From the NCBI GenBank assembly GCA_964371075.1, contig CAYJKN010000001.1, positions 1,116,001 through 1,180,000 on the forward strand: a stretch of DNA of 64,000 bases, written 5' to 3'. This document shows positions 17,804-27,273 of this stretch, piece after piece (within the stretch, counting starts at the first letter, position 1; every line of letters begins with the position of its first letter). Made by a program: the position numbers and the translations under genes. The notes beneath the pieces were generated by a model. The model was not told the origin of the DNA. It did no database searches and worked only from the letters and a program-made list of their open reading frames with translations. Source of the DNA: UTCHB3 sp964371075 (GTDB taxonomy: Bacteria > Bacteroidota > Ignavibacteria > Ignavibacteriales > Ignavibacteriaceae).

Positions 17804-20164
17804 CTACAGATTTCGGATAATAGTTTCAAGTTCATCTTCACTTTCCACTAATATCTCCCTTGCCTTGCTTCCCTCGCCTGCACCAACGATACCCGCAGCC
17901 TCAAGTTGATCCACAATTCGGGCTGCTCTGGCATATCCAACTTTTAATTTTCTTTGGATAAATGAGACAGAACCCTGTTGACTTCTTACAACAGCTTCGG
18001 CAGCATCCTGAAACATCGGATCAAGATCGTTTAATAATCCCGAATCCTGTCCCTTTTTATCAATCAGAGATGGAAGTTGATAAACTTCATCAGGATATGG
18101 CTGCTCCGACACAACTTCAATAAGTTTTTCAATCTCATCAGTGGTAATGTAAGCATTTTGAATACGAATTGGTTTTGGAGTTCCTGGTGGAAGATAAAGC
18201 ATATCACCTCTTCCAAGAAGCTGTTCTGCACCATTCATATCAAGAATTGTTCTCGAGTCGGTTCTCTGTGCAGTTTGATAAGCGATCCTCGCAGGGAAAT
18301 TGGCTTTGATAACACCGGTGATAACATCCACTGACGGGCGTTGTGTTGCAACTACAAGGTGGATACCCACTGCACGCGCCATCTGAGCAAGTCTTGCGAT
18401 CGGCTCCTCAACATCCTTTCCGGCGGTAATCATCAAATCTGCAAGCTCATCTATAACTACAACTATATAAGGCATAAACTTGTGGTTGACCTCTATGTCA
18501 TCCCTTGGTTTAATCGTACCTGTTTTAATCTTATTGTTGTAATCGATGATATTTCTTACTCCCACATGGGATAATTTGTCATACCTAAGCTCCATCTCAA
18601 GAACCACCGACTTTAACAAAATAACCGCACTCTGAGGGGAAGAAATAATATATTCGTTTAGATCAGGAGATTTTACCAGAAAATGATATTTCAAAGTTTC
18701 GTAAACAGAAAGCTCAACCTTCTTGGGATCGATAATGGCAAACTTCACTTCGTTTGGATATTTGGAAAAAAGAAGTGATGCAATAATCATGTTCACACCG
18801 ACCGATTTACCCGAACCCGTTGCTCCTGCTATCAAAAGATGAGGAACACGAGCAAGATCATCAACATAAGTTTGACCGGAAATCGATTTTCCAAGGGCAA
18901 TCGGAAGTGATAATTTACTGTTTTTGAGGTCAGGAAGAACCGAACCTGCCAATACGATGGAAGGATTGTCATTTGGTATCTCAACCCCGATGGTTCCTCT
19001 TCCCGGCATTGGAGCGATAATCCTGATTCCCTTTGCAGCGAGTGCAAGGGCAATATCATTTTCAAGCGATAAAATCTTTGAGATTCTTACACTTTGTGAA
19101 GGGACTATTTCAAACAGAGTTACAACAGGTCCTGCTGTTGTCTCAATCTTTTCAATTTCTATATCAAAGAGTGCAAGCTTTTCTTTTAATCTTATCTTTT
19201 TGCTCTCTAATTCAGCTTCTTCAGCGTAGTGTCCCGATTCATCTGCTTTAATTAGGAAATCACCCGCAGGAATTTCATAATCGGCGGTTGAGTTTCTCTC
19301 TTCAGGAACAGTTCTTTCCACTTTTGGTGGTTGAGGAACAATGTCAGGATTGGTTTTAACTGAAGTCGAAAAAACCAGCTTTGGTTTTTGTGGCTCAGGG
19401 GTAAGATCATCACCAAGTTCGGGAACGATTATCGGCGGTTGAGTCGATTTTTCTCCCTTAATTACCTTACTGATTCTATCCTGACTTTTTTCGAGCGGAT
19501 CAACAGCCGATTTTCTTTTCTCGACTATTGTCGCGCTTTTGTCTTTTACTTTATCAACACCCGATTTTACAACATCTTTCCCTTTATCGGCGATAAAGAG
19601 GAAAAATTTGTCGATCTTCAGATCAAAAGTAATAACCAGGACTGTTATCATCAGGACTACATAAATGGATACAGCTCCAATTCCACCAATAAGGCGATGT
19701 GAAGCTTTCCCAATGGTCTTTCCCATCTCACCGGCAAAATAGATTGCAGTATCACCACTGATAACTTCTATCGAAAACAGAGTTCCAAAAAAAGCTGCCA
19801 GGATAAATGCCGAACTTAAAAGAAAATTGGTGATGTAGATGAGTCGTTTGATCTCGAGGGGTTTAAATAATACAAATCCCCACATTCCCATAAGGAGGGG
19901 GATGACAATAGAAAAATAACCAAATGCTGATTTAACAAAAAAAGCTGCGATAAACGCACCGGCGATTCCCAGCCAGTTGCTCGTTGGGAGTGCCTTAACA
20001 GAGGCATTCCTTAACTGAGGATCATCATTGGGTGAAAATGAGATGATGCTGAGGAAGAGAAAGACCGAGAATGTAATAATGAAAAGTCCCAGAAGTTTTT
20101 TCTTCTTTTCCTGGGATAGTTCAAAATAAGTTCTACCGGATTCTTTTTTTGTTCTTCCGCTCAT
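17804..20164 (-). CDS. ftsK: DNA translocase FtsK
   Basis: A 786-residue translocase that moves chromosome ends through the division septum and prepares dimer resolution. Four N-terminal transmembrane helices (about residues 25-175) are followed by a charged linker, then the motor with Walker A GATGSGKS (Lys453) and Walker B VVIDELADLMI. The C-terminal gamma winged-helix domain, with QRKLKVGYARAARIVDQLE, reads polar guide sequences. All parts are intact. The gene is 11 bases from comB. Confidence 0.96.
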   Translation of the reverse strand: MSGRTKKESGRTYFELSQEKKKKLLGLFIITFSVFLFLSIISFSPNDDPQLRNASVKALPTSNWLGIAGAFIAAFFVKSAFGYFSIVIPLLMGMWGFVLFKPLEIKRLIYITNFLLSSAFILAAFFGTLFSIEVISGDTAIYFAGEMGKTIGKASHRLIGGIGAVSIYVVLMITVLVITFDLKIDKFFLFIADKGKDVVKSGVDKVKDKSATIVEKRKSAVDPLEKSQDRISKVIKGEKSTQPPIIVPELGDDLTPEPQKPKLVFSTSVKTNPDIVPQPPKVERTVPEERNSTADYEIPAGDFLIKADESGHYAEEAELESKKIRLKEKLALFDIEIEKIETTAGPVVTLFEIVPSQSVRISKILSLENDIALALAAKGIRIIAPMPGRGTIGVEIPNDNPSIVLAGSVLPDLKNSKLSLPIALGKSISGQTYVDDLARVPHLLIAGATGSGKSVGVNMIIASLLFSKYPNEVKFAIIDPKKVELSVYETLKYHFLVKSPDLNEYIISSPQSAVILLKSVVLEMELRYDKLSHVGVRNIIDYNNKIKTGTIKPRDDIEVNHKFMPYIVVVIDELADLMITAGKDVEEPIARLAQMARAVGIHLVVATQRPSVDVITGVIKANFPARIAYQTAQRTDSRTILDMNGAEQLLGRGDMLYLPPGTPKPIRIQNAYITTDEIEKLIEVVSEQPYPDEVYQLPSLIDKKGQDSGLLNDLDPMFQDAAEAVVRSQQGSVSFIQRKLKVGYARAARIVDQLEAAGIVGAGEGSKAREILVESEDELETIIRNL

Positions 20165-20175
20165 CCTCTACCGGA

Positions 20176-20922
20176 TCAGTTTGATTGTAAATGTATTGAA
20201 GGGTTAAACAGCTTTATCGCCGAACTTTCGAAAACAGGAATAACATCGGTGATGTTTTTCTGAGCGCAATAATCAAGATCGTCAATAAAACCCCCGGCCT
20301 CCAGAATTCTGCCATGTTCGCTAAGAGAATACAATCCTCTGATATCATCTCCATATCTTTCATAGAGATTAATTGCAACGGTTGATGCGTCAGAAAGTTG
20401 AAAATCATTATTAATCTTCAGTATCTCACTCAACAGCATTCCTGCACAAACAGTATCTTCGAGACTAAAATCGCCGTTAAGCCCGGAGCATAAAATATCA
20501 AATTCTCTTCCCATTCCGGCAAGTTGTTTGGCAACTGCCTCAGCATTTAGAAAAGAACAGATAAATGTGCCACTTCCGTATTTTGTTTTTACAATGGCTT
20601 TTGAACCATTAGTAGTAAAAAACACAATTGATTTTCCTTCAACAACACTCTGTTGATACTCAAGTGGCGAATTACCAAGATCAAACCCCTCGATCTTCTT
20701 GGAATTCTTCTCACCACCACGCATTGTTCTGCCACCAAATGAACTGGCAGAGGCTATTTTGCTGAAGTCCAATGACCCTACGGGAACCACTTCTTTAGCC
20801 CCGTTCATAATCGCAGTCGTAATGGTTGATGTTGCTCTGAGTACATCAATCGTCACTGCCATCCTGTTTGCAAAATAGAGTTCCTCAACCATTAATGGCG
20901 TCAGTATTGTATTGATCCGCAT
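20176..20922 (-). CDS. comB: 2-phosphosulfolactate phosphatase family protein
   Basis: A 248-residue member of the ComB family, with VTIDVLRATSTITTAIMNGAKEV near the N-terminus and VFFTTNGSKAIV in the middle. The founding enzyme removes phosphate from 2-phosphosulfolactate in coenzyme M synthesis in methanogens. Bacteria also carry it, often without the rest of that pathway, and no other sulfolactate gene is seen here, so the physiological substrate is uncertain. It lies between gcvT and ftsK with gaps of about a dozen bases. Confidence 0.8.
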   Translation of the reverse strand: MRINTILTPLMVEELYFANRMAVTIDVLRATSTITTAIMNGAKEVVPVGSLDFSKIASASSFGGRTMRGGEKNSKKIEGFDLGNSPLEYQQSVVEGKSIVFFTTNGSKAIVKTKYGSGTFICSFLNAEAVAKQLAGMGREFDILCSGLNGDFSLEDTVCAGMLLSEILKINNDFQLSDASTVAINLYERYGDDIRGLYSLSEHGRILEAGGFIDDLDYCAQKNITDVIPVFESSAIKLFNPSIHLQSN

Positions 20923-20934
20923 ATTAAAGCCGTT

Positions 20935-22017
20935 TTATTTCTGTATGAATGGCAACTTCACCACTTGCATCGGTATTTTGTTGCCTCTGATAATCATCTC
21001 AAGTTTGCAATTGTGTTTTAGACATTCTGAATCGATGTACGCCAGACAGATCCCCTTCTCAAGGACCGGACTAACTGTTCCACTTGTTAATTTACCGACA
21101 GTTTTGTCGCCACAAACAACTTCATACCCTGGTCTTGGGAATGATTTTTCAAGTGCCACCAAAGGAGTAAGTTTTCTTGTCACTCCTTCTTCCTTTATTT
21201 TCAGAATTGCTTCTTTACCAATAAAGGAGTGTTTTTTAAGTTTTGTTATCCAACCCAAACCGGCTTCAAGTGGATTGGTAGTCTGATCGATGTCATTACC
21301 ATAAAGGCAAAAGCCCATCTCAAGGCGGAGCGAATCTCTTGATCCAAGTCCACACGGTTTAACCAGATATTCACTTCCCTCTTTCATTAAAGCATCCCAG
21401 AGTTTACAAACAAATGCCTCATCTCCGGTAATATAAAGTTCGTAACCAAGTTCACCGGTGTAACCTGTTCTCGATACAAGAACTTTAACTCCGGCAAATT
21501 CCAGATAAGCAAAATGATAATATTCTATATCAATTTTGGTTTTAAAGACAGCTTCTACAACTGTTTTTGAGGAAGGTCCCTGAACTGCGATCAGTGAATA
21601 GTCGTCACTCACATCCGTTATCGTTACATCATGTTTGTTGTTGGCTCTCATCCATGCCAGGTCTTTATCAACATTTGAAGCATTAATTACGAGCATATAT
21701 TTTTTTTGATCAAGCTTATAAACGAGCAAGTCATCAACAATTCCGCCGTCTTCGTAACACATTGCAGAATATTGCACTCTACCCGGGAAAAGCACCGAAA
21801 GATCGTTGATAGTGAGCTCTTGAACATATTCAAACGCTTTTTCGCCCTCGATGATTACTTCGCCCATATGGCTTACATCAAATAATCCAACATCATTTCT
21901 CACCGCTTTGTGTTCGGCTATAATTGATTCATATTGGATTGGCATTACATAACCGGCAAAATCGACTAATTTTGCGCCATATTTTTCGTGAATTGAAAAA
22001 AGTTTTGTCTTTTTCAC
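20935..22017 (-). CDS. gcvT: glycine cleavage system T protein (aminomethyltransferase)
   Basis: A 360-residue folate-dependent enzyme that takes the methylene group from the aminomethylated H protein. The N-terminal KTKLFSIHEKYGAKLVDFAGYVMPIQY and FDVSHMGEV motifs, the central SRTGYTGELGYE and the RDSLRLEMGFCLYG segment identify GcvT rather than the related YgfZ. No gcvH or gcvP is in the window. It follows rng by 95 bases, with no glycine-riboswitch-like structure in that gap. Confidence 0.95.
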   Translation of the reverse strand: MKKTKLFSIHEKYGAKLVDFAGYVMPIQYESIIAEHKAVRNDVGLFDVSHMGEVIIEGEKAFEYVQELTINDLSVLFPGRVQYSAMCYEDGGIVDDLLVYKLDQKKYMLVINASNVDKDLAWMRANNKHDVTITDVSDDYSLIAVQGPSSKTVVEAVFKTKIDIEYYHFAYLEFAGVKVLVSRTGYTGELGYELYITGDEAFVCKLWDALMKEGSEYLVKPCGLGSRDSLRLEMGFCLYGNDIDQTTNPLEAGLGWITKLKKHSFIGKEAILKIKEEGVTRKLTPLVALEKSFPRPGYEVVCGDKTVGKLTSGTVSPVLEKGICLAYIDSECLKHNCKLEMIIRGNKIPMQVVKLPFIQK

Positions 22018-22112
22018 TTTTTTTACCTGTACTTAAAATTTCATTTTTGAGTTATATAAATATAAAATTAATTATTCTCAATAAATAACTAATTGAAGAG
22101 TAGGGATTACCC

Positions 22113-23675
22113 TTATTCAGTAATTATGCCGGTAAGGTCTTGTTTGCTTTTGGTCGCAATTACTTTAAACTGATCTGAATTGAATGCATTATCCTCATCC
22201 AGTCTTATCCGAAGCATATATTTAAACTGCATTTTTGTAAGTGCACTCGGGACACCTTCTCTCAATTTCTGACCAACAAATGGATGACATTTAATTGTAA
22301 TTGAACGGTGCGGAGCACCAACTTTGTATTTCCCAAGCCACTCGTCTATCTCATGAATGAGATGCGATTTTTTTGTGAGAAGTCCGGTTCCCATACAAAC
22401 AGGACAAGTCTCGTTAAGAGCCTGCATAATGTTTTGTCTCACTCTCTGTCTTGTGATCTGTGCAAGACCAAAATCAGACATTGGTAAGATAGACACTTTT
22501 GCACGGTCTTTTCTAAATTCTTTTTTTAACTCATCGTAAACTTTTTTACGGTTTTTTTCATCTTCAAGATCGATAAAATCGATAACGATAAGTCCACCTA
22601 TATCCCTCAACCGAAGTTGCCTTGCAATTTCTCGAGCAGCTTCAAGATCGGTTCTGAGTGAATTCATCTCTTGATCTTTACTTGCAGCATATTTTCCACT
22701 GTTTACATCGATAACCACCATGGCCTCGGTGTGTTCAATCACAATATGCCCGCCACTTTTCATCGGAACACGTTTGGCAAACAGTTCTTTTATCTGATCT
22801 TCAACCTTAAACGCTTCAAAGATTGGTTCTTCAGTTCTAACTTGCTCCACTTTATCGGAAAGTTCCGGTTGAGCCAGAACTATATAGTCCTTTATCTCTC
22901 TGTAAACTTTTTTGTTGTCGATATAAACTTTGGAGATATCAGAGGTGAACAGGTCTCTAATGACACTGGAGGTGGTGGAAACATCCTGGTAAATTATTGC
23001 AGGAGGTGTGCCTGTACGGGCTTTGTCCTGAATCTTTTTCCACATTTTAAGAAGACTTCGAAGATCATCTTTTATCTGTTCTTCAGCTTGTCCTCTGGCA
23101 ACAGTTCTGATAATAAGACCATAATTTTGTGGTAAAAGACTTTTTGCAATTACGCGTAACCGTCTTCTTTCTTTATAATCTGTAATCTTTTTGGAGACAC
23201 CAATTTTGTTGTCGTATGGGAGGAGAACACAAAATCTACCCGGTATCGAAATGGCAGAGCTAACTCTGACACCTTTGTTTACTACAGGTTCTTTTGTGAT
23301 CTGCACAAGAATGGGTTCCCCTTTTTGCAAAACGGGGACACCATTTATGAATTTTGTTTGGGTAACCGCATATTCTTCGTCGGCTGCCACTCTGTCAACA
23401 TTGTCGTCTGCTTCGTCTTCATCAATCATTGCCTGAAGCTCTTTCGTCTTTTCTCCAATATCTGAGAAATGGAGAAAAGCATCATGCTTCATGCCAATAT
23501 CAATAAATGCAGCTTTAATGCCGGGGAGTACACGGGCAACTTTGCCCAGATATACATCGCCCACCATTCGTCTGTTTTCGGAGTAATCGACGAAGAAATC
23601 TACTAATTTCCCGTCTTCTGTAATCGCCACACGGGTCTGTGTAGTCGATGAATTTATTATAATCTCTTTTAACAT
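22113..23675 (-). CDS. rng: ribonuclease E/G family endoribonuclease
   Basis: A 520-residue endoribonuclease of RNase G size, acting in rRNA maturation and mRNA decay. An N-terminal S1-type RNA-binding segment (GDVYLGKVARVLPGIKAAFIDIG) precedes the catalytic core, whose two acidic sites are in VVIDVNSGKYA and GGLIVIDFIDLEDEKNR. The zinc-link motif CPVCMGTG needed for dimer formation is present. It lacks the long disordered scaffold tail of RNase E. A hairpin lies in its leader (23743-23781). Confidence 0.92.
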   Translation of the reverse strand: MLKEIIINSSTTQTRVAITEDGKLVDFFVDYSENRRMVGDVYLGKVARVLPGIKAAFIDIGMKHDAFLHFSDIGEKTKELQAMIDEDEADDNVDRVAADEEYAVTQTKFINGVPVLQKGEPILVQITKEPVVNKGVRVSSAISIPGRFCVLLPYDNKIGVSKKITDYKERRRLRVIAKSLLPQNYGLIIRTVARGQAEEQIKDDLRSLLKMWKKIQDKARTGTPPAIIYQDVSTTSSVIRDLFTSDISKVYIDNKKVYREIKDYIVLAQPELSDKVEQVRTEEPIFEAFKVEDQIKELFAKRVPMKSGGHIVIEHTEAMVVIDVNSGKYAASKDQEMNSLRTDLEAAREIARQLRLRDIGGLIVIDFIDLEDEKNRKKVYDELKKEFRKDRAKVSILPMSDFGLAQITRQRVRQNIMQALNETCPVCMGTGLLTKKSHLIHEIDEWLGKYKVGAPHRSITIKCHPFVGQKLREGVPSALTKMQFKYMLRIRLDEDNAFNSDQFKVIATKSKQDLTGIITE

Positions 23676-23742
23676 AGTTAGTTAAACTCTTTGTAGTTGT
23701 CAGGTTTTGAACTACTGATAATATTTTAATGCCATTTAAATG

Positions 23743-23781
23743 TACTTCACCCTTGGACCCAAAGGGACCGGGTTTGAAGTA
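23743..23781 (-). promoter_or_regulatory. imperfect hairpin in the rng leader
   Basis: Arms TACTTCA (23743-23749) and TGAAGTA (23775-23781) pair, and CCC/GGG continues the stem after a two-base bulge. It lies about 70 bases upstream of the rng start codon in the only non-coding leader between pnp and rng. A role in control of rng is inference, by analogy with RNase E acting on its own leader. Confidence 0.35.
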
Positions 23782-23844
23782 AAAAAATAATAAGAAGAAG
23801 TTTCTTAGAAACTCTGTCATCTTTTCAAAACTTGGTGATAAAAT

Positions 23845-23873
23845 CGGCTGCCTCCCGGTGAGAGAAGCAGCCG
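23845..23873 (-). terminator. intrinsic terminator after pnp
   Basis: A stem of about 10 bp with one mismatch, CGGCTGCCTC (23845-23854) with GAAGCAGCCG (23864-23873). On the minus strand it is followed by ATTTTATC. It begins eight bases after the pnp stop and ends the rimP-to-pnp series. The U-tract is short, so read-through into rng is possible. Confidence 0.65.
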
Positions 23874-23880
23874 TTTTAAT

Positions 23881-25998
23881 TTAGTCTTCTATTGGTTTCT
23901 GATCAGCCTGGGGAGCAGCGTCTTTATTAAGAAGAGCTTTACGGCTTAAGCTGTATTTTCCACCTTCGATACGAAGAAGTTTCACTTTAACTTTATCACC
24001 TTCTTTGAAGTAATCAGTTACTTTGTGAACTTTTTTCAGATCGATTTCGGAGATGTGGACAAGTCCCGATTTACCCGGAAGTATCTCGACAAGAGCACCA
24101 AACTCCATCAATTTTGTCACAACACCGTCATAAATTTCGCCAACCACAGGTTGGGTAGTCATTAAACGGATTCTGGTTAATGCTTTATTTGCTGATTCTG
24201 CATCAGGACCGGCAATCTGAATAGTGCCATCATCTTCAATTGAGATGTCAACACCAAACTCTTTTTGCATACCCTGAATTGTTTTACCACCAGGTCCGAT
24301 AATTGAACCAATAAGCTCAGTTGGGATCTGAAGTGTAGCAAGTGTAGGTGCAAATGAGCAGAGTTCAGCTCTTGGAGCTGAGATAACTTCGTTCATTACG
24401 CCGAGGATGTGAAGTCTGCCTTCTTTTGCCTGGCGAAGTGCAATTTCCATAATTTCAAATGAAACACCTTTAATTTTGATGTCCATCTGGAATCCGGTGA
24501 TGCCTTCATCGGTACCGGCGACTTTAAAGTCCATATCACCAAAGTGATCTTCATTTCCTAGGATATCGGAAAGTACAGCAAAGCTGTCGCCTTCTTTAAT
24601 CAATCCCATGGCGATACCTGCAACTGCTTTTTTGATGGGAACACCACCATCCATAAGTGCAAGTGAACCGGCACATACAGAAGCCATTGAGGAAGAACCA
24701 TTTGATTCAAGAATATCACTCACTAAACGCAAAGCGTATGGGAAATCCTTTTCAACCGGTAACATTGGTTTCAACGATCTTTCAGCAAGGTTTCCATGAC
24801 CAACTTCTCTTCTGCCAACGCCCGAATATCTTCCGGTTTCACCAACAGAGAATGCAGGGAAATTGTAGTGAAGGTTAAATCTTTTTACAGATTCTTCCAT
24901 CAATCCATCAATTATCTGCTGATCATTTTTTGAACCAAGTGTTAGAGAGGTTAAACTCTGTGTCTCACCTCTTGTAAAAAGAGCTGAAGCATGAGTTCTT
25001 GCGAGGAGACCAAGTTCGATAGTGATCGGTCTGATCTGATGTGTTTGTCTTCCGTCGAGACGGAGATTATTTTCAAGGATACATCTTCTGATGAGTTCAT
25101 ACTGAAAATCATGGATGATTCCATTGATAACTTTTTCCTGTTCAGGATATTTTTCAGCAAGGGCTTCGTTTGTTTCTTTAGAAACAGCATCAAAGGCATC
25201 ACTTCTTGCTTGTTTATCCATCACTGTAAAAATGATATCTTCAAGTCTTTTGAACGAAAGATCTTTAACTTCCTGAAGAAGTGTTTGATCCTGTTCTTTT
25301 GGAGTTAAAACCATTTTAGGTTTGCCACACTCTGCAGCAAGTTCCTTAATCACGGTTACAATTTTCTTCAACTGTTCCTGAGCAAAACGGAGAGCATCGA
25401 GCATCACTTCTTCGGAAACTTCATTTGCTTCGCCTTCAACCATCATGATTGAATCGTCAGTTCCGGCTACTACAAGTTCGATGTCGCTTGCTTCAACTTG
25501 TGCAAAGGTTGGGTTTACAACCAATTCACCATCAACCCTACAAACTCTTACGCCTGCTATCGGTCCAAGAAATGGAATATTGGATACTGCGAGTGCCGCA
25601 GAAGCTCCAACGATTGCCAAAACATCGGGATCGTTCTCTTTATCAAAAGAGTAGGTGGTTGCGATAATCTGGGTTTCATTACGATAGTTATCGTCGAATA
25701 ATGGTCTGATCGGTCTGTCGATCAGTCTTGAAGTAAGCACTTCTTTATCGGTTGGTTTGCCTTCTCTTTTAAAGAATCCACCCGGAAATTTACCTGCAGA
25801 TGCTTGTTTTTCACGATATTCAACCTGAAGCGGGAAAAAATCTATTCCTTCCATCGCTTTAGGTGAAGCAACTGTTGCAACCAAAACCATCGTATCACCA
25901 TATCTAACCATTACTGAACCCGCAGCCTGACGAGCATATCGTCCGGTTTCGATACTCAGTATTTTCCCGCCTATTTCAACTTCTTTTGTATATATCAT
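23881..25998 (-). CDS. pnp: polyribonucleotide nucleotidyltransferase (PNPase)
   Basis: A 705-residue phosphorolytic 3'-5' exoribonuclease. Two RNase PH-like cores (about residues 1-215 and 300-545) flank a helical linker. The second core carries the active-site Asp residues around GDMDFKVAGTDEGITGFQMDIK. A KH domain follows (IGSIIGPGGKTIQGMQ), then an S1 domain (GEIYDGVVTKLMEFGALVEILPGKSGLVHISEI). Full length. The gene follows rpsO by eight bases, the same rpsO-pnp order as in many bacteria. Confidence 0.97.
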   Translation of the reverse strand: MIYTKEVEIGGKILSIETGRYARQAAGSVMVRYGDTMVLVATVASPKAMEGIDFFPLQVEYREKQASAGKFPGGFFKREGKPTDKEVLTSRLIDRPIRPLFDDNYRNETQIIATTYSFDKENDPDVLAIVGASAALAVSNIPFLGPIAGVRVCRVDGELVVNPTFAQVEASDIELVVAGTDDSIMMVEGEANEVSEEVMLDALRFAQEQLKKIVTVIKELAAECGKPKMVLTPKEQDQTLLQEVKDLSFKRLEDIIFTVMDKQARSDAFDAVSKETNEALAEKYPEQEKVINGIIHDFQYELIRRCILENNLRLDGRQTHQIRPITIELGLLARTHASALFTRGETQSLTSLTLGSKNDQQIIDGLMEESVKRFNLHYNFPAFSVGETGRYSGVGRREVGHGNLAERSLKPMLPVEKDFPYALRLVSDILESNGSSSMASVCAGSLALMDGGVPIKKAVAGIAMGLIKEGDSFAVLSDILGNEDHFGDMDFKVAGTDEGITGFQMDIKIKGVSFEIMEIALRQAKEGRLHILGVMNEVISAPRAELCSFAPTLATLQIPTELIGSIIGPGGKTIQGMQKEFGVDISIEDDGTIQIAGPDAESANKALTRIRLMTTQPVVGEIYDGVVTKLMEFGALVEILPGKSGLVHISEIDLKKVHKVTDYFKEGDKVKVKLLRIEGGKYSLSRKALLNKDAAPQADQKPIED

Positions 25999-26006
25999 CT
26001 AAAACC

Positions 26007-26270
26007 TTACTTTCTAATATTCAATTCTTTTATGATCGCTCTGTATCTGCTGATATCATTTTTAATCAGGTAATCGAGTAATCTTCTTCTTTTACCAACC
26101 ATCATAAGAAGTCCTCTTCTTGAGTGGTGATCTTTTGCATGTGCCTGAAAGTGGGAGGTAAGATCATTAATCCTTTTTGTAAGGATTGCAATCTGAACTT
26201 CTGCTTTGCCCGAATCTTTATCGTTGGCACCAAATTTTTGAATGATCTCAAGTTTTTCTTGATTTGTCAT
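26007..26270 (-). CDS. rpsO: 30S ribosomal protein S15
   Basis: An 88-residue primary binder of the 16S rRNA central domain, with the conserved segments KDSGKAEVQIAILTKRINDLT and DHHSRRGLLMMVGKRRRLLDYL. The start at 26270 is chosen because it gives MTNQEK with AGGAAA eight or so bases upstream and the family length of 88-89; the frame is open 16 codons further upstream but those residues are not S15-like. Confidence 0.96.
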   Translation of the reverse strand: MTNQEKLEIIQKFGANDKDSGKAEVQIAILTKRINDLTSHFQAHAKDHHSRRGLLMMVGKRRRLLDYLIKNDISRYRAIIKELNIRK

Positions 26271-26340
26271 TGCTTCTTTTTCCTGTATTTGTTTTGTACG
26301 ATCTGACCCCAGAAACAACCGGAGCCAATTATTTAATTAC

Positions 26341-27273
26341 TTATAAGTCTTTTAACAATTCCAGAGCAGATATTTTATCTTTTTCGAGCTGAATTATCAG
26401 ATCCGATTTGGCGATAAACCTCATCTCTCCTCTGATTCGTTCAATGAATTTTACACGGAGATTTTTACCATACAGGTCTTCTCCACTAAATCCCAAAAGA
26501 TGAACCTCTACAGCAAGATCTTTAAGATTAAATGTGGGCCTTCTGCCAACATTCAGCATACCTTTGTACACTTTATCTTCAAGTTCTACCATAACTGCAT
26601 AAACACCATTTGCCGGGAGCAACTTATTCTCTGAATCACATTCGAGATTGGCAGTTGGATAACCCAATTCTCTGCCCCTCTTGTCACCGTGGACAACTTC
26701 TCCAAAAATCTCATATTCTCGTCCAAGCATCTCAGCTGCTCCCTTCACATTTCCTTCGGAGAGTAGTTTCCTTACCTGGGTACTGCTAATATTGATCTGA
26801 TTGCGCATTACAGCCTCAACATATGTTACTTTAAAACCGTGTTTATCTGCTAATTGTCTAATAAAATTTTCATCGCCTGTGCGACCTCTGCCAAAACGGT
26901 GATCGTAGCCGACGATTATCTCTTCTATTCCCGTTCCATCAATTATGTACTTCGAGAAAAAAGTTTCTGCATCAAATTCTGAAAATTCGAGCGTAAAATT
27001 TATTACATAAACTTCGTCAATACCCAGCTCTTCAAAAATTCTTAGTTTTTCGCCGGTTGTTGTCAGAAGTTTTATGTCGCCACCTTTAAGCACCACCTGT
27101 CTGGGGTGAGGATCAAAAGTTATTATCAACGACCTGCTTCCCGACTTTTTCGCTTTTTCGATCAAAATATCGAGCAGAAGGTGGTGACCTTTATGAACGC
27201 CATCAAAAGTACCAACAGTTAAAACTGTTTTATTTGACTTTGTTATTTCACGGAGATCACGACTAACTTTCAT
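26341..27273 (-). CDS. ribF: bifunctional riboflavin kinase / FAD synthetase
   Basis: A 310-residue enzyme that makes FMN from riboflavin and then FAD. The N-terminal nucleotidyltransferase domain has VGTFDGVHKGH and ISSTQVRKLLSEGNV. The C-terminal kinase domain has the GYPTANLE motif and a downstream NVGRRPTF. It overlaps truB by 11 bases, and the truB-ribF-rpsO order is conserved in many genomes. Confidence 0.95.
   Translation of the reverse strand: MKVSRDLREITKSNKTVLTVGTFDGVHKGHHLLLDILIEKAKKSGSRSLIITFDPHPRQVVLKGGDIKLLTTTGEKLRIFEELGIDEVYVINFTLEFSEFDAETFFSKYIIDGTGIEEIIVGYDHRFGRGRTGDENFIRQLADKHGFKVTYVEAVMRNQINISSTQVRKLLSEGNVKGAAEMLGREYEIFGEVVHGDKRGRELGYPTANLECDSENKLLPANGVYAVMVELEDKVYKGMLNVGRRPTFNLKDLAVEVHLLGFSGEDLYGKNLRVKFIERIRGEMRFIAKSDLIIQLEKDKISALELLKDL

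Noticed and set aside
22018..22112. Possible glycine riboswitch before gcvT
   Set aside because: The gap is only 95 bases, AT-rich, with none of the conserved paired helices.
26271..26318. N-terminal 16-residue extension of S15
   Set aside because: The residues are not S15-like, while the internal ATG has a good ribosome binding site and gives the normal length.
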